From positions 1 to 6,295 of the forward strand of contig CAZQDQ010000050.1 of the NCBI GenBank assembly GCA_964592455.1: a stretch of 6,295 nucleotides of DNA, written 5' to 3'. The notes under the pieces were generated by a model. That model had not been told where the DNA came from and did not search any database. It saw only the letters and a program-made list of their open reading frames with translations. How positions within the stretch are numbered: position 1 is the stretch's first letter; each line of letters opens with the position of its first letter. This stretch comes from MFAQ01 sp964592455 (GTDB taxonomy: Bacteria > Patescibacteriota > Microgenomatia > UBA1400 > MFAQ01). The position numbers and the translations under genes are program-made. Shown here one piece after another: positions 1 through 5,905 of this stretch.

Positions 1-1948
1 AAAGATCTTGCTCTGTATAAACAAAAGTGTCTAAAGATCCCTCTAGTTCCAGATTGAGAGTGGTGGATTCCTCACCAATATTTTTGTCGAAAGTTTTTTT
101 GGTTATTTGCAGCTCTGAAAGAGGAATAGTTTTTTTGCCAGGAGTGGCACTAGCAATTTGAGATTCGGTGAGTTGTTTTATTTTTTCGGTAGCTTGAGCT
201 ATGAGCTTGTCTTGATCCGCTTTGGAAACAGCGTTGACGGAGCGGGAAGTGCCGCCAGTAAATTCTTTTTCGGAAATGGCAATAGCGACTGTACGGGAGA
301 AACTATCTACCGTGAGTGTATTTTCAGCGGAAAGATTGTACTCTGGACCAATTTTGGTAGCAGTGACTTTGACACCTGTAGCTTTGCCAGAGATAACGTC
401 TAGTAAACCCGAGCTTGCTGAGGCGACAGTAACTTCTTCGTCGACACTAAAAGAGTACTTTCCGTTGTCGGTAGTTAGGATAGTACCTTTTTTGATGATT
501 AGTGGAGCAACGGTTTTATTGGCGATAGTAACTACTCCAGCGGCTCTGTCACCAACTGTGGCTGTACCTGTAGTGGCTGTTGTTTCTTTGGTGCTGCCAG
601 AAACTTTTTGAGTAGTGGTAACCAAAGTTGGTCTGTCTGGACTTGGTTTGTCGGAAACAAAAACCGTAAGAGTCTGACTAAAACTTTGGGGGTTAAAGTA
701 CAAAGCAATGACTGCCTTGCCAAAATAAAAGTAAACAGCAGTGGTGATTAACAGTAAAAAAGGGATAGATAGCAGAGCAAAATTGAATTTTAACTTTGGT
801 AGTTTGAGAGAGGGAAAGCGGGGAAGTTTTGGTAAAGCGAACTTGAATTTTGGTTTTTGGAGCTGAGAAGAAACAGGGGCAATAATTTCGACACGGTCTT
901 CTGAGGTGGAAGTCTCGGGCGAGGTAAGGTTTTCTTCTGAATTCTGAGTCTCTACGTAGGTGAGCTGATGACCTGGATCGATAGAGATGTCGGAATCATA
1001 ATCTGATGATGAAACTTCTGATGCTTTGATTTCTTCGTAAAAAAAGCCGTGCTCTTCAATATCGGGAGTGTCACCCTCTGGGATTTTTAGATTGTCGGAG
1101 CCAGATGATAGGATCTCTCCGCCTGAGGTGGGTTCACCTATGGCAGAAGATTGTTTAAGATTGTCTTGTGAGAGTTTTGACACTGCTTCTTTTTCTTCTT
1201 TTATCGGCAGTCCCATAAATTTGACAGCCTCTGTGCCACCAACAAGAGCGATGGCTCTTATGCTAAAGTCAACAGGAAGAGACTCTACCTTAGGCAGATG
1301 CTTGAACGGAAGTCTGTCCTGCCAAGGATGAGCAGTAACTTGCTGTGATTCGTCTGTTAAATCCGAACCGTTGGTAAGAATGAAACGAGCAGGATAGTTT
1401 GGAAGCTCCATGCGAGTTAACCCCTCTTCTACATCAGAGCCAATGTCACCAGACTTGGCAACTTCTTCTGTAGACTTTACTTCACCGAGATAGATGTACG
1501 AAAGAGAAATTTTGGTTGTATAAATTTCCAAAAGAATGGCTGTTGGAGGAACTCCATCTCTTTTTTTTAAAAAGTGGGCGACGGCTCGATTGATGGTTAC
1601 TGCCCCAATAGGTTCTAGACCCAATTCCTTGCATATTTTGCTAATCAGCTTTATTTTTGTAGGATGGATTTTATCTTCTTCCATCCAAGAGTCTGGCAGA
1701 CCAAAAATAACCCTGTTGGGTTGACCGTTAATTATTTTGACCGCCTGCTCGAGGGAAGAGTCGATACCGTTTATGAGTGAGTCTTCGTCGGCCCACATTT
1801 CGTAGGTTCCGATATTGAGAATGTTTGATTGTCCTTCTTGAACTTCCCAAAGAGCAGTTTTAATGAGGGACTCGTGAATTTCGACAGCCAAAAAGTATTC
1901 TGGCTGAGGGGTGTTTGTTTTTTTACTAAAAAGATTTGCGAAGTTCAT
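1..1948 (-). CDS. Partial large membrane protein: actin-like-fold N-terminal domain, one TM helix, baseplate-J-like external region
   Basis: The frame is open from an ATG at 1948 to the window edge (649 codons, no stop), so the C-terminus is missing. Residues about 17-245 look like a degenerate actin/FtsA/PilM-type fold: AVEIHESLIKTALWEV resembles the first phosphate strand-turn-strand, IFGLPDSW and GLEPIGAVTINRAVAHF resemble the middle strands, TAILLEIYTTKISLSYI resembles phosphate 2, and IALVGGTEAV resembles the adenosine motif. The usual Asp and Gly of both phosphate motifs are replaced, so ATP binding is doubtful. Residues 250-363 are an acidic Ser/Glu-rich linker. Residues 364-388 are basic and Lys/Pro/Phe-rich, followed by a TM helix at about 390-410. 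By the positive-inside rule the N-terminus is cytoplasmic and residues 411 onward are external. Residues 460-575 (TATVGDRAAGVVTIANKT, KKGTIL, ASASSG, GPEYNLSA, FTGGTSRSV) resemble the baseplate-J-like domain of many CPR proteins. The gene starts 9 bases after the alaS stop with no clear Shine-Dalgarno, suggesting an operon with alaS. The frame is sure; the domain calls come from pattern memory. Confidence 0.9.
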   Translation of the reverse strand, partial: MNFANLFSKKTNTPQPEYFLAVEIHESLIKTALWEVQEGQSNILNIGTYEMWADEDSLINGIDSSLEQAVKIINGQPNRVIFGLPDSWMEEDKIHPTKIKLISKICKELGLEPIGAVTINRAVAHFLKKRDGVPPTAILLEIYTTKISLSYIYLGEVKSTEEVAKSGDIGSDVEEGLTRMELPNYPARFILTNGSDLTDESQQVTAHPWQDRLPFKHLPKVESLPVDFSIRAIALVGGTEAVKFMGLPIKEEKEAVSKLSQDNLKQSSAIGEPTSGGEILSSGSDNLKIPEGDTPDIEEHGFFYEEIKASEVSSSDYDSDISIDPGHQLTYVETQNSEENLTSPETSTSEDRVEIIAPVSSQLQKPKFKFALPKLPRFPSLKLPKLKFNFALLSIPFLLLITTAVYFYFGKAVIALYFNPQSFSQTLTVFVSDKPSPDRPTLVTTTQKVSGSTKETTATTGTATVGDRAAGVVTIANKTVAPLIIKKGTILTTDNGKYSFSVDEEVTVASASSGLLDVISGKATGVKVTATKIGPEYNLSAENTLTVDSFSRTVAIAISEKEFTGGTSRSVNAVSKADQDKLIAQATEKIKQLTESQIASATPGKKTIPLSELQITKKTFDKNIGEESTTLNLELEGSLDTFVYTEQDL

Positions 1949-1957
1949 TAAGCATTA

Positions 1958-3805
1958 TCAAACAAACTCTAGATAGAGCCGGCGTACTCCCGACCCTAAG
2001 GACTCTTGTTTGACTATCTTAATATTAGCAAGTTCTGACAAGTTCGTCACATGTGGTCCTCCACATAGCTCTTTTGAAAAAGGATTTTTTGGATCACCAA
2101 TCGTGTAAACGCTTACGATGTCTGGGTACTTTTGACCAAAAAAAGCCAAGGCGCCAGAAGCTAGGGCTTGCTCTTTTGGCTCTTCTGTTCTGGTGACGGT
2201 TAATTTTTCTTCAATTTTTTGATTGATGAGATCTTCGACTTGTTTTAGTTGTTCGTCGGTTATTTTTTCTGCATGAGAAAAGTCGAACCTCAGTCTTTTT
2301 GCGGTAATGTTACTACCTTTTTGCTGAACATGAAGACCTAGGATTTGACGTAGGGAAGCATGAAGTAAATGAGTGGCGGTGTGATAAGCGGTAACAGTGG
2401 CTGAGTTGTCGGCTAAGCCTCCTTTAAACATCCCTGCTGCGGCAGAGCGGCTTTGTTCTTGATGCTTTTCGTATTCGGCCTGGAACTGTTTGAGGTCGAT
2501 GGTTTTGCCTATTTGACTTAGAACTTCTAAGGTAATATCTAAAGGGAAACCGTAGTTTTGATACAGATCAAAGGCGTCTTTGCCGGTAACATCGGTTTTC
2601 TTTTCTAACTCTTTGATACCTTTGTCGAGGGATTTTTGGAATTTGGAAATTTCAACGGCAATAGTGCTTTGAATGTGCCTAACATCTTGGTTATTAAAGT
2701 AAACTGATTGGTAGATGTTGATAACTGAGGAAGTGATACCAGCGAGAGAAGTGATTTCTTCTCGATTACCGGTTAAAAAGTAAAGTTTGACCGCAGCTCT
2801 GCGTAGGAGTCTTCTTAAAACATAACCTTGAGATTTGTTACTTGGAAAAACGCCATCCTTACAAAGAAAGATAGCGGCAGTAATATGGTCGGCAATGATA
2901 CGCATTGGGGGTTTATTAGCTTCGTCAGCATAACTTTTGCCAGTAAGTTTTTCGATTTCTTTGACAATTGGAGACAGTGAGCTGATGTTAAACATGTCTG
3001 GGTCGTTTCTTAATGCTGCTTCTAGTCTGGTTAGGCCACCACCAAAATCGATGTTTTTTTGGGGCAGTTCGGAGAGAGTACCATCGGCATTTTTGAGGTA
3101 TTGCATAAAAACAGAGTTACCAATCTCCAAGTAACGGCCACAATCGCAATTGACATGGCAAGGCTTGTCTTTCCATAAAGAACTTTCGTGGAGTTTGTAT
3201 TCTGGTCCAAAGTCGTAAAAAACTTCGCTGTCTGGGCCGCCTGGTTCACCTGGAGGCATATTTTCTGGCTCACCTGCTCTACTCCACCAATTTTTTTCGG
3301 CTGGATAGGCAAAGATTCGCTCACCCTCTTTGGCGTTGATGCCAACTTTGGCAAAAAGATTTTTCCAGATGGCGATGGCTTCTGTGTCCTTGGGGACACC
3401 CGATCCCCCTTCGAAAATGGTTACAAAAAGTTTATTGGGGTCAAGCCCTAAACCTTCTTGCTTGTTGGTTAGAAAATTAAAAAAATAGTTTAGTTGTTCT
3501 TCTTTGAAATAATCTCCTAATGACCAGTTGCCTAGCATTTCGAAAAAAGTAGTGTGGCGCATATCTCCCACCTCTTCGATGTCTTGGCTTCGAAAACACT
3601 TTTGAGAATCAACTAGTCTGGTGCCAGATGGATGTTTTTGGCCCAGTAAATAAGGCATCATGGGTTGCATGCCTGCGGAAGTAAACAAAGTAGTGGAGTC
3701 GTTTTCGGGGACGAGGGTGGCGCTGGGGATGACGGCGTGACCTTTTTTCTTGAAAAATTCTAAGTATTTGGTGCGAATTTCTTGTATGGTCATGGTTGAG
3801 GCCAT
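1958..3805 (-). CDS. alaS: Alanyl-tRNA synthetase, short CPR-type form
   Basis: This cytoplasmic enzyme charges tRNA-Ala with alanine using ATP and should also hydrolyse mischarged Ser/Gly-tRNA-Ala. The 615-residue protein has the class II catalytic core at 1-265: TSAGMQPMMPY near 42-52, motif 2 around CFRSQDIEEVG...RHTTFFEMLGNWSLGDYF (70-100), EVFYDFGPE (194-202), YLEIGNSVFMQY (225-236) and the motif 3 region FGGGLTRLEAAL (254-265). The helical tRNA-binding part follows at 266-450 (RIIADHITAAIF, SQGYVLRRLLRRA, DLYQNYGFPLD). The editing domain spans about 470-610 with likely zinc ligands H475 and H479 (HTATH) and C581 and H585 (CGGPH). Bacterial AlaRS is usually about 870-880 residues. Two blocks are absent: the beta-barrel containing the TPFYAESGGQ-like motif between the helical and editing domains (replaced by a short FKGGLADNSA link), and the C-terminal C-Ala domain, the protein ending six residues after the GVRR motif. 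Such short forms are familiar in CPR bacteria, so this is not a broken gene. The start at 3805 has only a weak TAGAG upstream; Met5 is a possible alternative. Confidence 0.97.
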   Translation of the reverse strand: MASTMTIQEIRTKYLEFFKKKGHAVIPSATLVPENDSTTLFTSAGMQPMMPYLLGQKHPSGTRLVDSQKCFRSQDIEEVGDMRHTTFFEMLGNWSLGDYFKEEQLNYFFNFLTNKQEGLGLDPNKLFVTIFEGGSGVPKDTEAIAIWKNLFAKVGINAKEGERIFAYPAEKNWWSRAGEPENMPPGEPGGPDSEVFYDFGPEYKLHESSLWKDKPCHVNCDCGRYLEIGNSVFMQYLKNADGTLSELPQKNIDFGGGLTRLEAALRNDPDMFNISSLSPIVKEIEKLTGKSYADEANKPPMRIIADHITAAIFLCKDGVFPSNKSQGYVLRRLLRRAAVKLYFLTGNREEITSLAGITSSVINIYQSVYFNNQDVRHIQSTIAVEISKFQKSLDKGIKELEKKTDVTGKDAFDLYQNYGFPLDITLEVLSQIGKTIDLKQFQAEYEKHQEQSRSAAAGMFKGGLADNSATVTAYHTATHLLHASLRQILGLHVQQKGSNITAKRLRFDFSHAEKITDEQLKQVEDLINQKIEEKLTVTRTEEPKEQALASGALAFFGQKYPDIVSVYTIGDPKNPFSKELCGGPHVTNLSELANIKIVKQESLGSGVRRLYLEFV

Positions 3806-3833
3806 TTTACTCTAGATTGGTTAAATTGACCAC

Positions 3834-3857
3834 AAAAATTCCCGCTTGAGGCGGGAA
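3834..3857 (-). terminator. Rho-independent terminator after the 3880-4392 gene
   Basis: On the minus strand a 7-bp perfect stem (TTCCCGC / GCGGGAA, at 3857-3851 and 3845-3839) with a 5-base loop is followed by five T residues (3838-3834). It begins about 23 bases after the stop of the minus-strand gene 3880-4392. It lies only 28 bases before the alaS start codon, with no convincing promoter in between, so it may be a partial terminator or attenuator controlling read-through into alaS. Confidence 0.8.
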
Positions 3858-3879
3858 CATTGAAAGCTATTTATGAATG

Positions 3880-4392
3880 CTACTTGACAGGTGATTCTGT
3901 CTCTTCTGTTTTATTTAGGTTAACCATTTGTGGGGCGAAAGCAAAGTAAACAACAAGAGAGAGAATAAAAACAAAGTCCAACATTTTTTTGTTGATATCT
4001 TTGGTTCTTTTCTCCATGTCTTTGTTTGTTACCTGGGCATTTTCTTGTAACTTTAGATATGCACTTGCACCAGAGATTTGATAGGTGCCAGGATGAATGA
4101 CACCCTTAATATCATAATACCCTTCTTTGACTCTTGGTTCTGTCGAAAGAATGACAACGCCGTTGCTAAGAATGGATGTTTTTGAACTTGCCTCATCGGC
4201 GTAGATGGAAATATCTATGTTTTCTGGTCCAGTAATTTCTATAATGTCACCATTGCCAAGGAAAGAGACGTTGGGTGGAACTGGTAAGATAATTGTTCTC
4301 AGAAGGAGACTGCATAGTAACGTGGTAAGGAGAGAAAATCCAAGGCTAAAATAAAAACGCTTAAGGATTGGACGTCGATTGAGAAACTTCAT
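3880..4392 (-). CDS. Hypothetical membrane protein with two TM helices and an external domain
   Basis: The family is not recognised. The 170-residue protein has a basic N-terminus (KFLNRRPILKR) and a first membrane helix at about 13-36. Next comes a roughly 100-residue region (37-136) rich in short hydrophobic/polar alternation (GNGDIIEITGPENIDISIYADEA, GYYDIKGVIHPGTYQISG), which suggests a beta-sandwich. A second helix lies at about 138-157, followed by a short acidic tail. The positive-inside rule puts both ends in the cytoplasm and the middle domain outside. A GGAGGT Shine-Dalgarno lies 5 bases before the ATG, which makes this start secure. The gene appears monocistronic: an extended -10 promoter lies just upstream, a terminator closes the preceding minus-strand gene, and another follows this one. 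A role in envelope or surface biology is plausible from topology only. A single signal-anchor plus C-terminal anchor is also possible. Confidence 0.88.
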   Translation of the reverse strand: MKFLNRRPILKRFYFSLGFSLLTTLLCSLLLRTIILPVPPNVSFLGNGDIIEITGPENIDISIYADEASSKTSILSNGVVILSTEPRVKEGYYDIKGVIHPGTYQISGASAYLKLQENAQVTNKDMEKRTKDINKKMLDFVFILSLVVYFAFAPQMVNLNKTEETESPVK

Positions 4393-4397
4393 TTGTT

Positions 4398-4409
4398 ACC
4401 TCCGAAGGT
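4398..4409 (-). promoter_or_regulatory. Strong Shine-Dalgarno, possibly in a small hairpin, for gene 3880-4392
   Basis: The minus strand reads ACCTTCGGAGGT here. GGAGGT (4403-4398) is a near-perfect Shine-Dalgarno 5 bases before the ATG at 4392. The preceding ACCT can pair with the AGGT half, leaving a TCGG loop. The stem is only 4 bp, so a regulatory role is speculative; the ribosome-binding site itself is clear. Confidence 0.7.
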
Positions 4410-4427
4410 AAAGTGCGGTTTGGGGGT

Positions 4428-4436
4428 ATTTTAGCA
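4428..4436 (-). promoter_or_regulatory. Extended -10 promoter for gene 3880-4392
   Basis: On the minus strand the sequence TGCTAAAAT (4436-4428) matches an extended -10 (TGn plus TAAAAT, 5 of 6 to TATAAT). The upstream -35 position holds only a weak T-rich match that overlaps the T-tract of the preceding terminator. Transcription would begin near 4421, giving a leader of about 29 bases before the ATG. Confidence 0.5.
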
Positions 4437-4453
4437 GAAAGGCTAGTGAGAAT

Positions 4454-4480
4454 AAAAAAGCTCTGTGAAATTCACAGAGC
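4454..4480 (-). terminator. Rho-independent terminator after gene 4499-4966
   Basis: On the minus strand GCTCTGTGAA and TTCACAGAGC form a perfect 10-bp inverted repeat separated by one base (12 bp if flanking AA/TT are included). The terminal base pairs would open to make the loop. Six T residues follow (4459-4454). It starts about 18 bases after the stop codon of the minus-strand gene. The symmetrical stem has no T-run on the plus side, so it acts leftward. Confidence 0.88.
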
Positions 4481-4498
4481 TTATGTGCCATACAGCAA

Positions 4499-4966
4499 CT
4501 AACCTGAATTACTAAGAAGCAGATTTGGGTTTGCCGTGATGACCATGGAGATCGTCAGTTTTCCGGCTTTGTACAATCTCAGCATTTCCGGAGAAAATGG
4601 CATTCTTGCCTCAATCATTTCTAACTCATTTTCAAAACCCTGCGCTTTGACTGCCGACTCGGGGTTAGCCGAGATCTCTTTCAGTTGCCCAACAAGTTCA
4701 TCATAAAGCTGGAAAAGAAGTGGTGTCTCGTTGAGTAATTTGCGCAAGTTTTTTTGCTTGGCTTTCTTGTTGCCGTCAAGAGCCATTAACCAGAGAAGGA
4801 TAAGGATTTTTGCATCACAATAGCTCTTCAAGGTGAACTTCTGATCGAGGACACCTTTCAGCATGGTATTCAGCTCAGAGCAATACTCGTCAGCAATTAC
4901 TTGGCTCATTCCGGGATTCGCTGCACAAAAGTCTTTTGCTATCGCTTTTAAATCTAATTTTGTCAT
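4499..4966 (-). CDS. Hypothetical soluble helical protein
   Basis: The family is not recognised. The 155-residue protein has no signal peptide and no clear membrane span. The most hydrophobic stretch (AKILILLWLMAL, 52-63) is short and followed by a Lys-rich segment (GNKKAKQKNLRKLL). The sequence looks almost wholly alpha-helical, with three cysteines in the first third (C14, C29, C50) that form no standard metal motif. AGAGGT lies 5 bases before the ATG, fixing the start. The gene has its own divergent promoter and a strong terminator, so it is a single-gene transcript. It faces away from the membrane-protein pair at 5105-5872 and shares a repeat-containing promoter region with it, which hints at co-regulation. 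A small regulator or partner of those membrane proteins is possible but unproven. Confidence 0.85.
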   Translation of the reverse strand: MTKLDLKAIAKDFCAANPGMSQVIADEYCSELNTMLKGVLDQKFTLKSYCDAKILILLWLMALDGNKKAKQKNLRKLLNETPLLFQLYDELVGQLKEISANPESAVKAQGFENELEMIEARMPFSPEMLRLYKAGKLTISMVITANPNLLLSNSG

Positions 4967-5003
4967 TTTAACCTCTCAATGAACTGATTTTAGTATCATC
5001 GTT

Positions 5004-5032
5004 AATATATCATTGAGATGGTATTTTTTCAA
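5004..5032 (-). promoter_or_regulatory. Promoter for gene 4499-4966
   Basis: On the minus strand TTGAAA (5032-5027) and TATATT (5009-5004) are separated by exactly 17 bases, and the -10 is preceded by TGA, giving an extended -10. This is the best sigma-70-type match in the window. The predicted start near 4997 leaves a leader of about 30 bases containing the AGAGGT ribosome-binding site. Confidence 0.7.
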
Positions 5033-5033
5033 G

Positions 5034-5083
5034 TTATGGGGTGGTTTTGAGGCTACCGTGGTATAATTATGGGGTAGATTTGA
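5034..5083. repeat. Imperfect 17-bp direct repeat in the divergent promoter region
   Basis: TTATGGGGTGGTTTTGA (5034-5050) and TTATGGGGTAGATTTGA (5067-5083) match at 15 of 17 positions, with a 33-bp period, about three helical turns. The first copy sits immediately beside the -35 of the leftward promoter. The second begins on the last base of the rightward -10 and covers the predicted start site. This geometry suggests a pair of operator sites on one face of the helix. Confidence 0.6.
5059..5067 (+). promoter_or_regulatory. Extended -10 promoter for gene 5105-5590
   Basis: TGGTATAAT is a perfect extended -10 (TGn plus TATAAT). No good -35 hexamer lies 16-18 bases upstream, where the sequence is G-rich and part of the first direct repeat. 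Start near 5074 would give a leader of about 30 bases ending in the GAGAGGAG ribosome-binding site. Confidence 0.7.
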
Positions 5084-5104
5084 AAACTTAAGAGAGGAGT
5101 AAAA

Positions 5105-5590
5105 ATGGACGTTACTAAACGTAAGTCGTGGTTGGGGCTGGCGATGGTCTTACTGGCATTGGCAGTTGCGATCGTGGCAAAAGGGTATCAGAATCAGACA
5201 TATGTTGCGGTCTGGATGTATATAGCCACGATTGTTTTGTTTGCTGTTGGTGGACCGATGGCACTGAACCTCTCAGCCAAGCACTTGTTTAACAGAGCAG
5301 TTCAGAGTTACACTCTGTCACGAGACAAGCTGATGATCCATTACGACTGCAGCCTGCCCGTTAGACTAGTCGGACCAATCGGAAAGGCTGTATTGGCTGT
5401 GGTTGAAAACAGCGAATTTGGGAGGGTACTTTGGATTCGCGATGAGGATTCTGAAGGCTTGGATGTGCTAGTGATCTCTGGCAAATTTAAAAATATCGAG
5501 TTTTTGTCTGGCACTTTGAGTATTACGCGCCAAGCCAGAGCTGGTTATAGAATTGAGTGGCCAAAAGATGAAGTTTGGAAAATTGAGTAA
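5105..5590 (+). CDS. Hypothetical membrane protein, two TM helices plus cytoplasmic domain
   Basis: The family is not recognised. The 161-residue protein begins with a basic segment (TKRKSW). Two closely spaced membrane helices follow at about 8-26 and 33-53, with a short loop (KGYQNQTY) that should be outside. Residues 54-161 are soluble and should lie in the cytoplasm. They contain alternating hydrophobic strands (KLMIHYDCSLPVRLVG, KAVLAVVEN, GRVLWIRDED, LDVLVISG, NIEFLSGTLSITR, YRIEW), so a compact beta-rich fold is likely. GAGAGGAG sits 5-6 bases before the ATG and supports the start. The gene has an extended -10 promoter, and no terminator follows before the next small membrane-protein gene 99 bases on, so the two are probably cotranscribed. 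A hairpin helix pair with a cytosolic beta domain suggests a membrane-anchored sensor or scaffold, but no catalytic motif is visible. Confidence 0.87.
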   Translation: MDVTKRKSWLGLAMVLLALAVAIVAKGYQNQTYVAVWMYIATIVLFAVGGPMALNLSAKHLFNRAVQSYTLSRDKLMIHYDCSLPVRLVGPIGKAVLAVVENSEFGRVLWIRDEDSEGLDVLVISGKFKNIEFLSGTLSITRQARAGYRIEWPKDEVWKIE

Positions 5591-5689
5591 CTTTTGACAC
5601 TTGCGAATCTATACAAACTAAAGGTTTCTCAATCATTTTCGAATGACCTGGAGCCGTGGAGCTTGGGTTGAAGATAAAAAGGAGCAGTC

Positions 5690-5872
5690 ATGAGCAAGAT
5701 AAATAAAAGACTTTTGTTTTTATTTGCCGTTTTTCTGGTGCTATATCCGTGGGCCTCAGAATTGTTTGCACCAGTCAGTTTTGGAACTGGAATCTTGATG
5801 TTCTTACTTGGTGGATTGGCTGGAGTTGTTTCGATTTTGGTTCCAACCAAAACTAAGGAGAACGATAAATGA
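5690..5872 (+). CDS. Small two-helix membrane protein
   Basis: The family is not recognised. The 60-residue protein has a basic start (SKINKR), a hydrophobic helix at about 7-24 (LLFLFAVFLVLYPWA) and a second, glycine-containing helix at about 33-52 (GILMFLLGGLAGVVSIL). It ends in a charged tail (KTKENDK). Both ends are predicted cytoplasmic. AGGAG lies 6 bases before the ATG, and a strong terminator begins 8 bases after the TGA stop, which together support a real gene despite its length. It follows 5105-5590 in the same direction and probably shares its transcript, so the two products may work together in the membrane. The overlapping antisense frame lacks such signals. Confidence 0.8.
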   Translation: MSKINKRLLFLFAVFLVLYPWASELFAPVSFGTGILMFLLGGLAGVVSILVPTKTKENDK

Positions 5873-5879
5873 GTTAGTG

Positions 5880-5905
5880 CCTCACCTAAAATGGTGAGGT
5901 TTTTT
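5880..5905 (+). terminator. Rho-independent terminator closing the 5105-5872 unit
   Basis: CCTCACC (5880-5886) and GGTGAGG (5893-5899) form a perfect 7-bp stem with a 6-base TAAAAT loop, followed by six T residues. The T-run overlaps the stop codon (5904-5906) of the convergent minus-strand gene. No T-run lies on the other side, so it acts rightward only. Confidence 0.88.

Noticed and set aside
158..1724. Several plus-strand open frames of 60-130 codons (158-403, 222-611, 1068-1331, 1536-1724) and a minus-strand one at 532-723
   Set aside because: All lie inside the long minus-strand gene 1-1948, whose frame is open for 649 codons with protein-like composition. The short ones have no ribosome-binding sites and low-complexity Ser/Val/Thr-rich products.
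1958..1990. alaS as a truncated or frameshifted gene because it lacks the C-terminal third
   Set aside because: The editing domain ends cleanly, the next gene begins 9 bases later with its own different frame, and the same short form is known in CPR bacteria.
2937..3451. Open frames at 2937-3134 and 3188-3451 (plus) and 3031-3399 (minus, other frame)
   Set aside because: They overlap the conserved catalytic core of alaS in other frames and encode no recognisable protein.
3791..3793. Second ATG (Met5) as the alaS start
   Set aside because: It has no ribosome-binding site. The first ATG at least has GAG at a usable distance. The difference is four residues, so it remains a minor uncertainty.
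5594..5622. TTGACA at 5594-5599 as a promoter for the 60-residue protein
   Set aside because: The -35 is perfect, but the hexamer 17 bases on (ACTAAA) is poor, and the better TATACA lies only 10 bases away. Cotranscription from the upstream promoter is more likely.
5632..5646. Small hairpin TCATT-TTCG-AATGA between the two plus-strand genes as a terminator
   Set aside because: The stem is only 5 bp, A/T-rich, and no T-run follows.
5629..5850. Minus-strand open frame of 73 codons antisense to the small membrane protein
   Set aside because: It has no Shine-Dalgarno and no terminator. The plus-strand frame has both, plus a sensible two-helix topology.
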